Shown here one piece after another: positions 44,472 to 53,149 of a stretch of DNA of 64,000 bases. Every line of letters starts with the position of its first letter. Within the stretch, counting starts at the first letter, position 1. The notes below the pieces were generated by a model, which worked only from the letters and a program-made list of their open reading frames with translations, had not been told where the DNA came from and did no database searches. This DNA comes from Nostoc sp. MS1 (lineage in GTDB: Bacteria > Cyanobacteriota > Cyanobacteriia > Cyanobacteriales > Nostocaceae). The position numbers and the translations under genes are program-made. The stretch spans positions 3,841,501-3,905,500 of the forward strand of contig NZ_AP023441.1 in the NCBI RefSeq assembly GCF_019976755.1, in the 5' to 3' direction.

Positions 44472-45227
44472 CTAATCTTCCGGTTCAATTCCCGCAGCGC
44501 GGAGTTGTGCTGCTAGTCGTTCAGCACGTTGACGTTCTTGTTCAGCGCGTTGTCTTTCTTGTTCAGCGCGTTGGCGTTCTTGTTCGACTAACTCTGAACC
44601 CCATAATAGTAATTGTCCGTTTTCATCCCACCAGCGCAGCCAATTACCTGTACGATTTTCTCGCGTACCTTGCCATACACCAAGGTAAAGATTCATTTCC
44701 TCTATCCAGTAATGTTGGTTTTCGTTGGCGCTTTGTAGGGTATATCTAGCTGTATTTTGATCTAGGTGATACACTTCCAAATCCCCACTTGCTGGTTCAA
44801 AGATGGCGTAATTTGGTACTTTTAATACGCTCTCGTAAAAGAACCATTTACCTGGAGGATAGGTGAATTTGATGGAATATTCACTCCCCTCTGTATCAGA
44901 CAAAAATTCCATGACAATTGCGGGGATGTCTCCTTCCAGTTGAGGAGTGTAACTGCGGATGACTTCTTCTCTACTAACCTTGATTTGAGGAATATATGCC
45001 CAGTCTGGGGCTTTAACAACGGTTTTACTATTCAAGGTGGCGCAAATGCCGTAATTTGTAGTAGTTAGGGCGTTGGCGGGTAGTTTTCCTGCAAGTTCTA
45101 AGCTTTCAGTCAGTGCTGCGGCTAGAAAAGGTTGGTTGATGTTGTCCACTGGATCGTCTGGTAGCTTGTAATCATCGGGAAGTTTTTCCCAGGTGATTTG
45201 GTAGTTGGGGGTGATGATGGCTGTCAT
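44472..45227 (-). CDS. Uma2-family (DUF820) protein with coiled-coil tail
   Basis: From ATG 45227, 251 residues. The Uma2 core has KAPDWAYIPQIKVSREEVIR, IPAIVMEFLSDTEGSEYSI and VPNYAIFEPASGDLEVYHL. The tail repeats EQERQRA three times, encoded by a 21-bp repeat (44527-44590), then ends AAQLRAAGIEPED. Such tails are usual in this cyanobacterial family. An in-frame start at 45302 would add 25 residues of unlikely sequence. Nuclease activity is untested. Confidence 0.83.
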   Translation of the reverse strand: MTAIITPNYQITWEKLPDDYKLPDDPVDNINQPFLAAALTESLELAGKLPANALTTTNYGICATLNSKTVVKAPDWAYIPQIKVSREEVIRSYTPQLEGDIPAIVMEFLSDTEGSEYSIKFTYPPGKWFFYESVLKVPNYAIFEPASGDLEVYHLDQNTARYTLQSANENQHYWIEEMNLYLGVWQGTRENRTGNWLRWWDENGQLLLWGSELVEQERQRAEQERQRAEQERQRAERLAAQLRAAGIEPED

Positions 45228-45313
45228 ATCTGGAGGGGAGTAGTAAGTGGGGGAGATAAGGGAGCAGGGGAGCAGAGGAAAAAAACAACTGTCAACTGTC
45301 AATTGACTAGTAT

Positions 45314-46828
45314 CTATTCTTCGTCCATGTCTAAGTCGTCTTCTGTCAATTCTTGATGGGGGATAGCGGCAATAATTGCATCTATAACTTTGGCAACTGG
45401 TAAAATTTCGATGTCAAAGTCGGGAAATTTTTGACCCTTGGGAACGATCGCACGTTTAAATCCTAGTTTAGCTGCTTCTTTGAGGCGTAGTTCCATTTGG
45501 GAAACTGATCGCACCTGTCCACCTAAGCCGACTTCGCCTATCAATACTGTACCTGGGTCAACGATGCGATCGCGGAAACTGGCGACAATGGCAATGGCGA
45601 TACCTAAATCGACGGCTGGTTCTTCTACATTTAACCCCCCAGCCGAGGCGACGTAGGAGTCTAGTTTCGACATGGGTATCCCGACGCGCTTTTCTAAGAC
45701 GGCGAGTATCTGCACTAGGCGATTGTAATCTATACCAGTACCCGCCCGTCTGGGGGATGGGTAACTGGTAGGGCTGACTAAGGCTTGTAACTCAACTACA
45801 ATGGGGCGTGTACCTTCGCAGGCGACAACGAGCGCAGTACCCGGTGCAGGATCATCACGGTTGCCTATAAATAACTCGCTGGGGTTAGAGACTTCACGGA
45901 GTCCGTTCTGCACCATTTCAAAAATACCGATTTCGTGAGTTGCACCGAAGCGGTTTTTGACTGTACGTAATAACCGATGGGAGGCGAAGCGATCGCCTTC
46001 AAAATACAGTACTGTATCTACTAAGTGTTCTAAAACTTTCGGCCCGGCGATCGCCCCTTCCTTGGTGACGTGTCCAACAATCAACATGGTGATGTCTTCG
46101 TGTTTCGCCACCTTCATCAAGGCGGCTGTACATTCCCTTACTTGAGCAACTGAACCGGGTGCAGAGGTAAGGGCAGGGAAAAATACGGTTTGAATACTGT
46201 CGATTACTGCCACATTGGGTTTAAGTGAATCGACTTCTCGTAAAATTTCTTCTAAATCTGTTTCTGGTAAGACGTATAAATCAGCACCTACACCTTCAGC
46301 TATTGATAATTGAGGTGTTTGTTCTGACTCCTCACCATCTTCTCCGACAACGTTTAAGGTTTTTGCTACACCTAAGCGAGAAGCTCTTAATTTTACTTGC
46401 TGTCCTGATTCTTCACCAGTTACATAAAGGATACGATATCTCTGCGCTAATTGGTTTGAGACTTGTAATAATAAGGTAGATTTACCAATACCAGGATCAC
46501 CGCCAATTAACACCATAGAACCCGGAACTACGCCACCGCCAAGCACCCGATCGAGTTCTCCATAGCCAGATTCCCAACGGGCAATTTGGCGATCGGTTAT
46601 TTGGTCAAATGTTAATGAAGCGCGCGGTTTTGCTGGCTTGACTGCTTTTCCATTATTTTGGGCTGCGTGCCAACCACTGACACCTCCTTTAGGTACATCT
46701 ACGGAAGATTGAATGGTAAGTTGTTCTTCTAGGGAGTTGTAAGTACCACAAGCTGGACACTTACCAAACCATTGGGGAGATTCAGCACCACATTCGTTAC
46801 AAATGTAAAAGGTTTTTGGCTTTGGCAT
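45314..46828 (-). CDS. radA: DNA repair protein RadA
   Basis: A 504-residue RecA-like ATPase that helps branch migration in recombination. N-terminal C4 zinc finger (CNECGAESPQWFGKCPACGT), Walker A GGDPGIGKST, the KNRFG motif (TVKNRFGATHEIG) and a C-terminal Lon-like domain (LDSYVASAGGLNVEEPAVDL). Length is normal for cyanobacteria, with an acidic end. Divergent from rpaB across 175 bases. Confidence 0.96.
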   Translation of the reverse strand: MPKPKTFYICNECGAESPQWFGKCPACGTYNSLEEQLTIQSSVDVPKGGVSGWHAAQNNGKAVKPAKPRASLTFDQITDRQIARWESGYGELDRVLGGGVVPGSMVLIGGDPGIGKSTLLLQVSNQLAQRYRILYVTGEESGQQVKLRASRLGVAKTLNVVGEDGEESEQTPQLSIAEGVGADLYVLPETDLEEILREVDSLKPNVAVIDSIQTVFFPALTSAPGSVAQVRECTAALMKVAKHEDITMLIVGHVTKEGAIAGPKVLEHLVDTVLYFEGDRFASHRLLRTVKNRFGATHEIGIFEMVQNGLREVSNPSELFIGNRDDPAPGTALVVACEGTRPIVVELQALVSPTSYPSPRRAGTGIDYNRLVQILAVLEKRVGIPMSKLDSYVASAGGLNVEEPAVDLGIAIAIVASFRDRIVDPGTVLIGEVGLGGQVRSVSQMELRLKEAAKLGFKRAIVPKGQKFPDFDIEILPVAKVIDAIIAAIPHQELTEDDLDMDEE

Positions 46829-47003
46829 TCTTAATTCTTAACTAATATTAAATATCTTAATTTTTGCTTAATTATTGCTCAGATTGAAAATCCCATAAAT
46901 AGTAGGGTTAGAGCATTTTCCAGATCATTTGAGGGAATGATATCTTAATATTATGGTATTAAAAATTAATCATGAAAATTTTAGTTAAGGAGCGTTGAGA
47001 AAC

Positions 47004-47732
47004 TTGGAAACTCATAAAGAAAAAATCCTGGTAGTAGACGACGAAGCCAGCATTCGCCGGATTTTAGAAACGCGCCTTTCAATGATTGGCTACGATGTAG
47101 TGACAGCTGGCGACGGCGAAGAAGCTTTAGATACTTTCCGCAAATCTGATCCCGACTTGGTAGTTCTGGATGTAATGATGCCAAAGCTCGATGGCTACGG
47201 TGTTTGTCAAGAATTACGTAAAGAATCAGATGTCCCTATCATTATGCTAACAGCCTTGGGGGATGTTGCCGATCGCATCACTGGGTTAGAATTAGGTGCT
47301 GATGACTACGTAGTTAAACCATTCTCCCCCAAAGAGCTAGAAGCGCGGATTCGCTCTGTATTACGTCGGGTAGATAAAACTGGTGCTTCTGGTATCCCTA
47401 GTTCGGGAGTGATTCATGTTGGTAATATCAAAATCGATACCAACAAGCGCCAAGTTTACAAAGGTGATGAGCGTATCCGCTTAACAGGCATGGAATTTAG
47501 TTTACTAGAGTTGCTAGTCAGTCGCTCTGGCGAAGCCTTTTCCCGGTCAGAAATTTTACAGGAAGTATGGGGTTACACTCCAGAACGCCATGTAGATACC
47601 CGCGTAGTAGATGTACATATCTCCCGCCTGCGAGCAAAGTTAGAAGATGATCCCAGTAACCCAGAATTAATACTCACCGCACGGGGTACTGGCTACTTGT
47701 TTCAACGCATAATTGAACCAGGAGAAGAGTAG
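47004..47732 (+). CDS. rpaB: Response regulator RpaB (OmpR/PhoB family)
   Basis: A 242-residue OmpR-type regulator. Receiver domain with D12-D13, phospho-acceptor D56 (VVLDVMMPK) and K in VVKPFSPKEL; C-terminal winged helix (LTGMEFSLLELLVSRSGEAF, ending TARGTGYLFQRI). Near-identity to cyanobacterial RpaB/Ycf27, which binds HLR1 sites and controls light-stress and photosystem I genes under the kinase NblS. I start at TTG 47004, giving ETHKEKILVVDDE after the initiator and the right length. AAGGAG (46988-46992) fits that start better than the TTG at 46995. Confidence 0.94.
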   Translation: METHKEKILVVDDEASIRRILETRLSMIGYDVVTAGDGEEALDTFRKSDPDLVVLDVMMPKLDGYGVCQELRKESDVPIIMLTALGDVADRITGLELGADDYVVKPFSPKELEARIRSVLRRVDKTGASGIPSSGVIHVGNIKIDTNKRQVYKGDERIRLTGMEFSLLELLVSRSGEAFSRSEILQEVWGYTPERHVDTRVVDVHISRLRAKLEDDPSNPELILTARGTGYLFQRIIEPGEE

Positions 47733-47737
47733 AAATT

Positions 47738-47780
47738 GTTGACTGTTGACTGTTGACTAATGACTAATGACCAATGACTA
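47738..47780. repeat. Heptamer arrays (TTGACTG / TAATGAC)
   Basis: TTGACTGTTGACTGTTGACT followed by AATGACTAATGACCAATGAC fills the gap between rpaB and the next gene, whose ATG lies at the end of the array. Confidence 0.85.
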
Positions 47781-48434
47781 ATGACAAAATCTGATCCTAA
47801 TCGAGTTTTACGGCGCTTACCTCTAGTGGTTGGAGGACTAGGCGCTACACTTTTGCTGATTAACCGTTTGTTAACACCGGAAATCACCAATTCCCAAGCC
47901 AGAGGTGATGTATTGGGGGTGATTTTGAGTGCCGTACTGATTTTAACGGGTTTAATTTGGCAACAGGTGCAGCCGCGATCGCCGGATGCAGTAGAACTAA
48001 TTGGTGAAGAAGGTTTTGAGTTAGCAGCAGATTTACCAGAAGCCGTGAAAACAGAACTAGCTTGGGCATCCCATTTGTTATTGACTAATACGGTAACGCG
48101 ATCGCTAGTGGTTTACTATCAAGGCAAAGTTTTGTTACGTCGCGGTATTCTGGCTCCCAAAGCAGAAGTCACACCAGGGCCAATTGTCAAAATGGTTTTG
48201 GAAAAACAAAAACCTATTTATTTAGTAGCTTTAAATGTCTACCCAGGACGGATTGAATTTGATTATTTACCTGAAAATACCCAAGGTGTAATTTGCCAAC
48301 CAATTGGTGAGCAAGGATTATTAATATTAGGAGCTAATGCGCCTAGAAGTTATACCAAACAAGACGAAAATTGGGTAGCTGGAATTGCAGATAAATTAGC
48401 AGTCACGCTCCAATCAATAAATAGTAAACCCTAA
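47781..48434 (+). CDS. Cofactor assembly of complex C (CCB2/CCB4-like) protein
   Basis: A 217-residue membrane protein with two N-terminal helices (about 12-32, LPLVVGGLGATLLLINRLLT; about 42-62, VLGVILSAVLILTGLIWQQV) and a soluble domain with VICQPIGEQGLLILGANAPR. This architecture matches the CCB2/CCB4 family that attaches the c(i) haem to cytochrome b6 in thylakoids. It follows rpaB after a heptamer array. The ATG comes from an ATGACTAATGACAAA string, so an upstream shift of the start is possible. Confidence 0.82.
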   Translation: MTKSDPNRVLRRLPLVVGGLGATLLLINRLLTPEITNSQARGDVLGVILSAVLILTGLIWQQVQPRSPDAVELIGEEGFELAADLPEAVKTELAWASHLLLTNTVTRSLVVYYQGKVLLRRGILAPKAEVTPGPIVKMVLEKQKPIYLVALNVYPGRIEFDYLPENTQGVICQPIGEQGLLILGANAPRSYTKQDENWVAGIADKLAVTLQSINSKP

Positions 48435-48493
48435 AAACTCTCAAATGCTGTGCGTCTGTGCGTGAGATGATCTCTTCCCCAGCCTAAATTACT

Positions 48494-49144
48494 ATGATAA
48501 CAACGCCACAACTTGTAGAAACAAGAACCGTATTACAAAACATTAGTTGGCAAACATTCAAAGCAATATTGGCTGATATGGGAAATGGAAGAAACTCCCG
48601 ACTTACCTATGACAACGCAATAGTAGAAATAATGACCCCACTCATGCCGCATGAGAACTCTAATCGCTTAATTGAAGGTTTTATTCTCGTGCTATGTGAA
48701 GAATTAGGCTTAGAGGTTAAAAGTACAGGTTCACTCACCTTAATAAGAGACGATTTAGAAAAAGGTGCAGAGCCAGATAGTAGCTATTATATTCAGAATG
48801 AATTTTTAGTTAGAGATAAAGAAAATATTGATTTAGATAAAGATCCCCCACCAGATTTAGTATTAGAGATAGATTTCTCTAGACCTAAAATCGATAAATT
48901 ATCTCTTTATGCGGCGATGGGTATCCCTGAGTTTTGGCGATATAACGGGACTGTATTGCGAATCTATACTCTATCAGCTAATAAATACTCAGAAGTAGAA
49001 TTTAGTCCTACTTTTGTTCCAGTCAAGATAAGAGACATTCCTCAATTTATCCAAGAAAGCAAAAAAATAGGACAAATAGCAGCAAAAAATGCCTTTCGTA
49101 CTTGGGTAAGACAGCAAATTTCTAATGCACAGGCACATAGTTAA
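48494..49144 (+). CDS. Uma2-family (DUF820) protein
   Basis: A 216-residue Uma2 protein, shorter than its two relatives in the window and without a coiled-coil tail. Core: SRLTYDNAIVEIMTPLMPHE, GAEPDSSYYIQNEFLV, and DPPPDLVLEIDFSRPKIDKL with the Asp/Glu/Lys pattern of a PD-(D/E)XK fold; GIPEFWRYNGTVLRIYTL. Function unproven. It is followed 24 bases later by a DUF456 gene on the same strand. Confidence 0.85.
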   Translation: MITTPQLVETRTVLQNISWQTFKAILADMGNGRNSRLTYDNAIVEIMTPLMPHENSNRLIEGFILVLCEELGLEVKSTGSLTLIRDDLEKGAEPDSSYYIQNEFLVRDKENIDLDKDPPPDLVLEIDFSRPKIDKLSLYAAMGIPEFWRYNGTVLRIYTLSANKYSEVEFSPTFVPVKIRDIPQFIQESKKIGQIAAKNAFRTWVRQQISNAQAHS

Positions 49145-49168
49145 ATCGAAATAAAAAATAAACAAATT

Positions 49169-49687
49169 ATGCAAATTATTTATTGGTTACTGATTGCTGT
49201 CATGCTTGTAGGAATTGTTGGTGCAGTGGTTCCAGCGATTCCAGGAACAAGTTTAATTTTAATTGCAATTATTATTTGGGGAATTGTGAGTAGTTCTTTT
49301 GCAGCAATTAAAATTCCCTTAATTGTTACGGCAATTGTTTTAATTTTAAGTATCGGAGTTGATTTCCTGGCAGGGTACTTAGGCGCAAAACAAGCAGGTG
49401 CTAGTAAGTGGGGACAAATTGGCGCATTTGTTGGTTTGTTGTTGGGATTTTTCGGATTATTACCAGCTTTACCCTTTGGCGGCCCCTTGTTAGGTATTTT
49501 ATTTGGGCCTTTATTGGGTGCAATTGTTGCCGAATATATTTACCGAAGAGAATTTTGGTTAGCGGTGAAGGCTGGTGTCGGTATTATTGTAGGTACTTTG
49601 GTAGGTAACTTAATTCAAGGAGTGTTGGCGATCGCGGCAGTTGCGGTATTCTTGTTGACAACGTGGTCACAAGTATTTGGTGGTTAG
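49169..49687 (+). CDS. DUF456 membrane protein
   Basis: A 172-residue membrane protein with four or so hydrophobic helices, Gly-rich (PAIPGTSLILIAIIIWGIVS; LPALPFGGPLLGILFGPLLG). This matches the DUF456 family, function unknown. No hydrophilic domain. The stop codon touches the ATG of the next gene (TAGATG), so translational coupling is likely. Confidence 0.82.
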   Translation: MQIIYWLLIAVMLVGIVGAVVPAIPGTSLILIAIIIWGIVSSSFAAIKIPLIVTAIVLILSIGVDFLAGYLGAKQAGASKWGQIGAFVGLLLGFFGLLPALPFGGPLLGILFGPLLGAIVAEYIYRREFWLAVKAGVGIIVGTLVGNLIQGVLAIAAVAVFLLTTWSQVFGG

Positions 49688-50557
49688 ATGTCATTTGATA
49701 ATCTTTGCAAGCTGTTATCAGAAAAATATCCCCAAAACTTTGCAAGTTGGGTTTTAGGAACACCGCAAACAAGTGTGAAAGTTCTCAAAACCGAATTAAG
49801 CATTGAACCAATACGCGCTGATTACGTCACCTTCTTACAATTGGAAGGACGTATTCTCCATCTAGAATTTCAAACCAAACTTGAATCAACACCCCCATTA
49901 CCTCTGCGGATGTTGGATTATTGGGTGAGGTTATATCGTTTGTATCGTCTACCAATCACTCAAGTTGTGGTTTTATTGCTTCCTCCCGCACCAGACACAG
50001 TGATTGAAACTGTTTTTTCAGTAGAAAATACACGTCATGAATACAGAGTAATTCGGATGTGGGAGGAAAACTCAGAACTATTTCTCAATGACTCAGCTTT
50101 GTTACCATTAGCACCACTCACAGCAACAACTCAGCCACAAGTTTTACTACAACAAGTTGTGCAACAAGTTAATCAACTTGAACCTACACAACGCTCAGAA
50201 ATATCTGCTTATACTCAAATATTAGCAGGGTTAAAATATAAAAAAGACTTGATTAAACAACTATTCCGGGAGGGAATGATGCGCGAGTCAGTCATTTATC
50301 AGGAAATTTTGGCTGAAGGTGAACAGCGAGGCGTACAAATAGGTGAGCAGCGAGGCGAACAGCGTGGTATACAAAGAGAGCGATCGCTTATTCTACGACT
50401 ACTAAGAAAACAGGTGGGAGAATTACCTCAAGATGTGAGCGATCGCCTGGAAACTTTATCCTTAGAACAATTAGAAAATCTGGGCGAAGCACTGTTAGAT
50501 TTTACTAGCTTGGCTGATTTGCTTTCGTGGTTAGATACTCATTCCGGGAGGGAATAG
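49688..50557 (+). CDS. Rpn/PD-(D/E)XK family protein with DUF4351 tail
   Basis: A 289-residue protein. The N-terminal Rpn-type nuclease-like core (about 1-130) includes DYVTFLQLEGRILHLEFQTK, giving the D...ExQ pattern, then YWVRLYRLYRLPITQVVVLL. The C-terminal DUF4351-type part (about 230-289, LRKQVGELPQDVSDRLETLS) has Gln/Arg/Gly-rich repeats (GEQRGVQIGEQRGEQ). The family is very common in cyanobacteria and is related to transposase-associated nucleases (RpnA-type). The last ~290 bases are duplicated downstream. Confidence 0.82.
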   Translation: MSFDNLCKLLSEKYPQNFASWVLGTPQTSVKVLKTELSIEPIRADYVTFLQLEGRILHLEFQTKLESTPPLPLRMLDYWVRLYRLYRLPITQVVVLLLPPAPDTVIETVFSVENTRHEYRVIRMWEENSELFLNDSALLPLAPLTATTQPQVLLQQVVQQVNQLEPTQRSEISAYTQILAGLKYKKDLIKQLFREGMMRESVIYQEILAEGEQRGVQIGEQRGEQRGIQRERSLILRLLRKQVGELPQDVSDRLETLSLEQLENLGEALLDFTSLADLLSWLDTHSGRE

Positions 50558-50811
50558 TGCGCGAGTCAGTCATTTATCAGGAAATTCTCGCCGAGGGTGA
50601 ACAACGAGGCGAACAGCGAGGTTTACAAAGAGAGCGATCGCTTATTCTGCGACTATTACAAAAACGGGTGGGAGAATTACCTCAAGATGTGAGCGATCGC
50701 CTAGAAACTTCATCTTTGGAGCAATTAGAAAATCTGGGCGAAGCACTTTTAGATTTTACTAGCCTGGCTGATTTATTCTCGTGGTTAGATACCCATTCCG
50801 GGAGGGAATAG
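50557..50811 (+). CDS. Duplicated C-terminal module of the DUF4351 gene
   Basis: From GTG 50557, whose G overlaps the preceding TAG stop, an 84-residue frame (RESVIYQEILAEGEQRGEQR to LFSWLDTHSGRE) repeats the tail of the upstream protein with a few substitutions and an 8-codon deletion in the GEQRG region. It has no N-terminal nuclease core. It could be an expressed fragment, read through coupling, or a non-functional tandem duplication. Confidence 0.55.
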   Translation: MRESVIYQEILAEGEQRGEQRGLQRERSLILRLLQKRVGELPQDVSDRLETSSLEQLENLGEALLDFTSLADLFSWLDTHSGRE

Positions 50812-50873
50812 TGCGCGAGTCAGTGATTTATCAGGAAATTTTGGCTGAGAGTGAACAACCAGAGCGATCGCTC
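50795..50873 (+). repeat. Third, truncated copy of the DUF4351 module
   Basis: The string ATTCCGGGAGGGAATAGTGC recurs here as at 50541, and a similar one occurs at 50263. The copy keeps only RESVIYQEILAESEQ before losing similarity at about 50873. Copy spacings are 278 and 254 bases. Confidence 0.8.
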
Positions 50874-51188
50874 AATACTAGGGGAATTTAATTTAAGGGG
50901 TGTTGGCGATTGCATCTTTGGTGGTATTCTTATATACGAAGTTTTCATAAGTATTCTTTTATTTAAAAACTTTAACAGAGAATTTACTTTTACTGTCAAT
51001 CCGTATGTTTTTAGCCTTCAGCAAAAAAGATAAATTTTAACAAAATGTAAATAAATTAACATCCACTTAAACAAATTTGGTGATTATATATTTTAATATA
51101 CTGAGTAATTATGTACTTATACCGTAAATACGTAAGCATTTAATGAGTATCTGTAACTTAATATACTCAACTATAGTCTAAAAACACT
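50874..51188. other. AT-rich spacer before PEP-CTERM genes
   Basis: About 315 bases, very AT-rich (for example TATATATTTTAATATAC near 51085). No credible gene; it probably holds the promoter of the first PEP-CTERM gene. Confidence 0.4.
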
Positions 51189-51923
51189 ATGAACGTTATC
51201 TCTAAAACAAGTTTTTTTAAACGAGCAATTGCAACATTTGCATCTTTGCCTGTAGCTGCTAGTGTATCGATATGTACTGATAATGCCCAGGCTGCTGTCT
51301 TGCAAGGCGAATTTATATTATATCCTGGTTACACTATTGGGTTTGGTAGTAGCAATGCTACCCTAACAAAAAATTTCTTAAGTTTCGCACCTAAACCAAT
51401 AACACCAGTTAATATTATTGTTCAGACCGGAAATTTTTTAAGATTTAATACAGGTAATATTACGAACAATATTACTTTTGGGACTCTTGTTGGGCATGAA
51501 AGCTTATTTCTTGATCTCGGTTCAATTCCTGGCGGTGATGTAATTTCACCTAATACTGATACAAGCTCTTTGACGGATAGAAAAAATACTTTCAATCTCA
51601 CTAATAGTACTTATCGACTTATTCCAAGTCTTACAAGTACTGTGGTTGAGGTTTCGCTTTCGGGGTTCTTCAAGGGTGATAATTCTGATGAAACAACAAA
51701 TGGCTTTGGATTGCTAACCTTCGTAATCGGCAATAAAACAATTTTTGATGTTCAACAAGTACTTGCTACAGATGGTAGTATTTCAGACTTAAATTTCACT
51801 GGTATCGTTTTTACATCTGTATGTGGAGACTGCGGAACTATTCCAGAACCAGCGACAATATTTGGATTGGGGTTAGTCGCTGGGGTAATGGCTGTATCTC
51901 GCTGTGTCAAAAACTCAGCTTAG
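51189..51923 (+). CDS. PEP-CTERM exported protein
   Basis: A 244-residue exported protein. Signal peptide about 1-35 (KRAIATFASLPVAASVSICT to NAQA), then a beta-rich, Asn/Thr/Ser/Gly-rich domain. The C-terminal sorting signal is IPEPATIFGLGLVAGVMAVS plus RCVKNSA: PEP motif, hydrophobic helix, basic end. In bacteria with an exosortase such proteins are anchored or released at the surface. The domain itself is unknown. A PEP-CTERM paralogue follows at 52324. Confidence 0.85.
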   Translation: MNVISKTSFFKRAIATFASLPVAASVSICTDNAQAAVLQGEFILYPGYTIGFGSSNATLTKNFLSFAPKPITPVNIIVQTGNFLRFNTGNITNNITFGTLVGHESLFLDLGSIPGGDVISPNTDTSSLTDRKNTFNLTNSTYRLIPSLTSTVVEVSLSGFFKGDNSDETTNGFGLLTFVIGNKTIFDVQQVLATDGSISDLNFTGIVFTSVCGDCGTIPEPATIFGLGLVAGVMAVSRCVKNSA

Positions 51924-52323
51924 TAAACTTATCTTTATCGATTAGGTTGAATCTGAATTACGTCTTTAAACTCTTGTAATTTCATACATAATCTCAAAAC
52001 TATCATTTTGATAATACCTAGAACTCCTTAGAGTATGTCTGAAAATCTATGAGGAGGTAATTAGCATTGTTTACAAAATCTTTTTTCTAAGTAGAAATAC
52101 AAAGAACATTTAGTTTGAGAGTGAAGAGTTTGTAAAGTCGCATAGATGATGTTGCATACCCCCACATACTTATGTAATTCTACTATTAGGTAACAAATAC
52201 AGTAATTTTCTGCACATAGCGTACTTTATATATTTACTGTGTAAGGTACGTAGTCTGAAGCTAGTGTTTAACTAACATTCAAGACATAATTTCAGTTTCC
52301 TCTACTTTTATTAGGAGCCTATG
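51924..52323. other. Spacer between two PEP-CTERM genes
   Basis: Roughly 400 bases, AT-rich. AGGAG at 52311 serves the next gene. I see no terminator with a good T-run; the two genes probably have separate promoters. Confidence 0.4.
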
Positions 52324-52995
52324 ATGGTCATCTGTAAATCTAACTTTTTTAAAGGAGCAGTTGCAATATTAGCTGCTGCACCCGTAGCTGCTGCTGGTGT
52401 ATTTACCTCTGCTAGTTCTGCTCAAGCTGCTCAGTTGGTAGGTGAATTCTCTTTTGCCAGTGATCCTACTGTTTCTGCAACGATAAAATCAGACTCTGTT
52501 ACATTCACAAACCCAAAAACGTTTTCCATCAATACGGGTTTATCCACTGGTAACTTTACTGGTTTCACAAGTGGTACCATAAATAACATTACCAGCTTTA
52601 GTGCTGGCACATTTGTTAATCCTTTTCTAACTTTGCTTGGTGGTACCCTTAGTGGTAGTACTTTTATTGGAGAGGCTGCCTCATACAGTGTTAGACAAGC
52701 TGCTACAAACTTAGTAGCTATCGATATTACAACTACAGGAAAATTTAAGAATGTTCTTACGAATGAGTTGTCCAACGGTGAAGGGATTTTAACCTTACAA
52801 ACAGGTGGTAGAGGTCTTACAGCCGCCGCTATTAGTTCCTTACTTGCAGGTGGAGGTTCAGTTACAACGACTTTTTCCGGCTTCTACTTTGGTACTCCAA
52901 CAGCAACTCCTACCCCTGAACCAGCTACTATGCTAGGACTAGGGTTAGTCGGTGTAGGTGTGGCTATGTCTCGTCGTCGCAAAACTCTTGCTTAA
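52324..52995 (+). CDS. PEP-CTERM exported protein
   Basis: A 223-residue exported protein. Two adjacent ATGs exist (52321, 52324); AGGAG spacing favours the second. Signal peptide about 1-38 (GAVAILAAAPVAAAGVFTSA to QAAQ), central beta-rich Thr/Ser/Gly domain, short Thr-Pro hinge (TPTATPTPEPA). The C-terminal sorting signal is TMLGLGLVGVGVAMSRRRKT. The N-terminal signal and VGEFSF start resemble the first gene (QGEF), suggesting ancient duplication. Followed by the hairpin at 53012-53046. Confidence 0.87.
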   Translation: MVICKSNFFKGAVAILAAAPVAAAGVFTSASSAQAAQLVGEFSFASDPTVSATIKSDSVTFTNPKTFSINTGLSTGNFTGFTSGTINNITSFSAGTFVNPFLTLLGGTLSGSTFIGEAASYSVRQAATNLVAIDITTTGKFKNVLTNELSNGEGILTLQTGGRGLTAAAISSLLAGGGSVTTTFSGFYFGTPTATPTPEPATMLGLGLVGVGVAMSRRRKTLA

Positions 52996-53011
52996 GAATG
53001 CCCTAAATTTT

Positions 53012-53046
53012 AAAAAGTTGCTTTTAAAATAAAAAGCAACTTTTAT
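53012..53046 (+). terminator. Rho-independent terminator after PEP-CTERM gene
   Basis: AAAAGTTGCTTTT pairs with AAAAGCAACTTTT across a short A/T loop, ending in a T-rich tail. Confidence 0.8.
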
Positions 53047-53149
53047 ATAATTCCTTGGTTTAGCTAGATTAATCCTAGTTAAATCAATTTTTTTAGTTTT
53101 AATTGGGTAAGTTTCACCTACCAAAATTGGTATTTTTTAATCAGTCTTC

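Noticed and set aside
50851..51033. 60-codon frame after the third DUF4351 copy
   Set aside because: Starts in a truncated repeat copy and continues in AT-rich DNA; no ribosome site or recognisable sequence.
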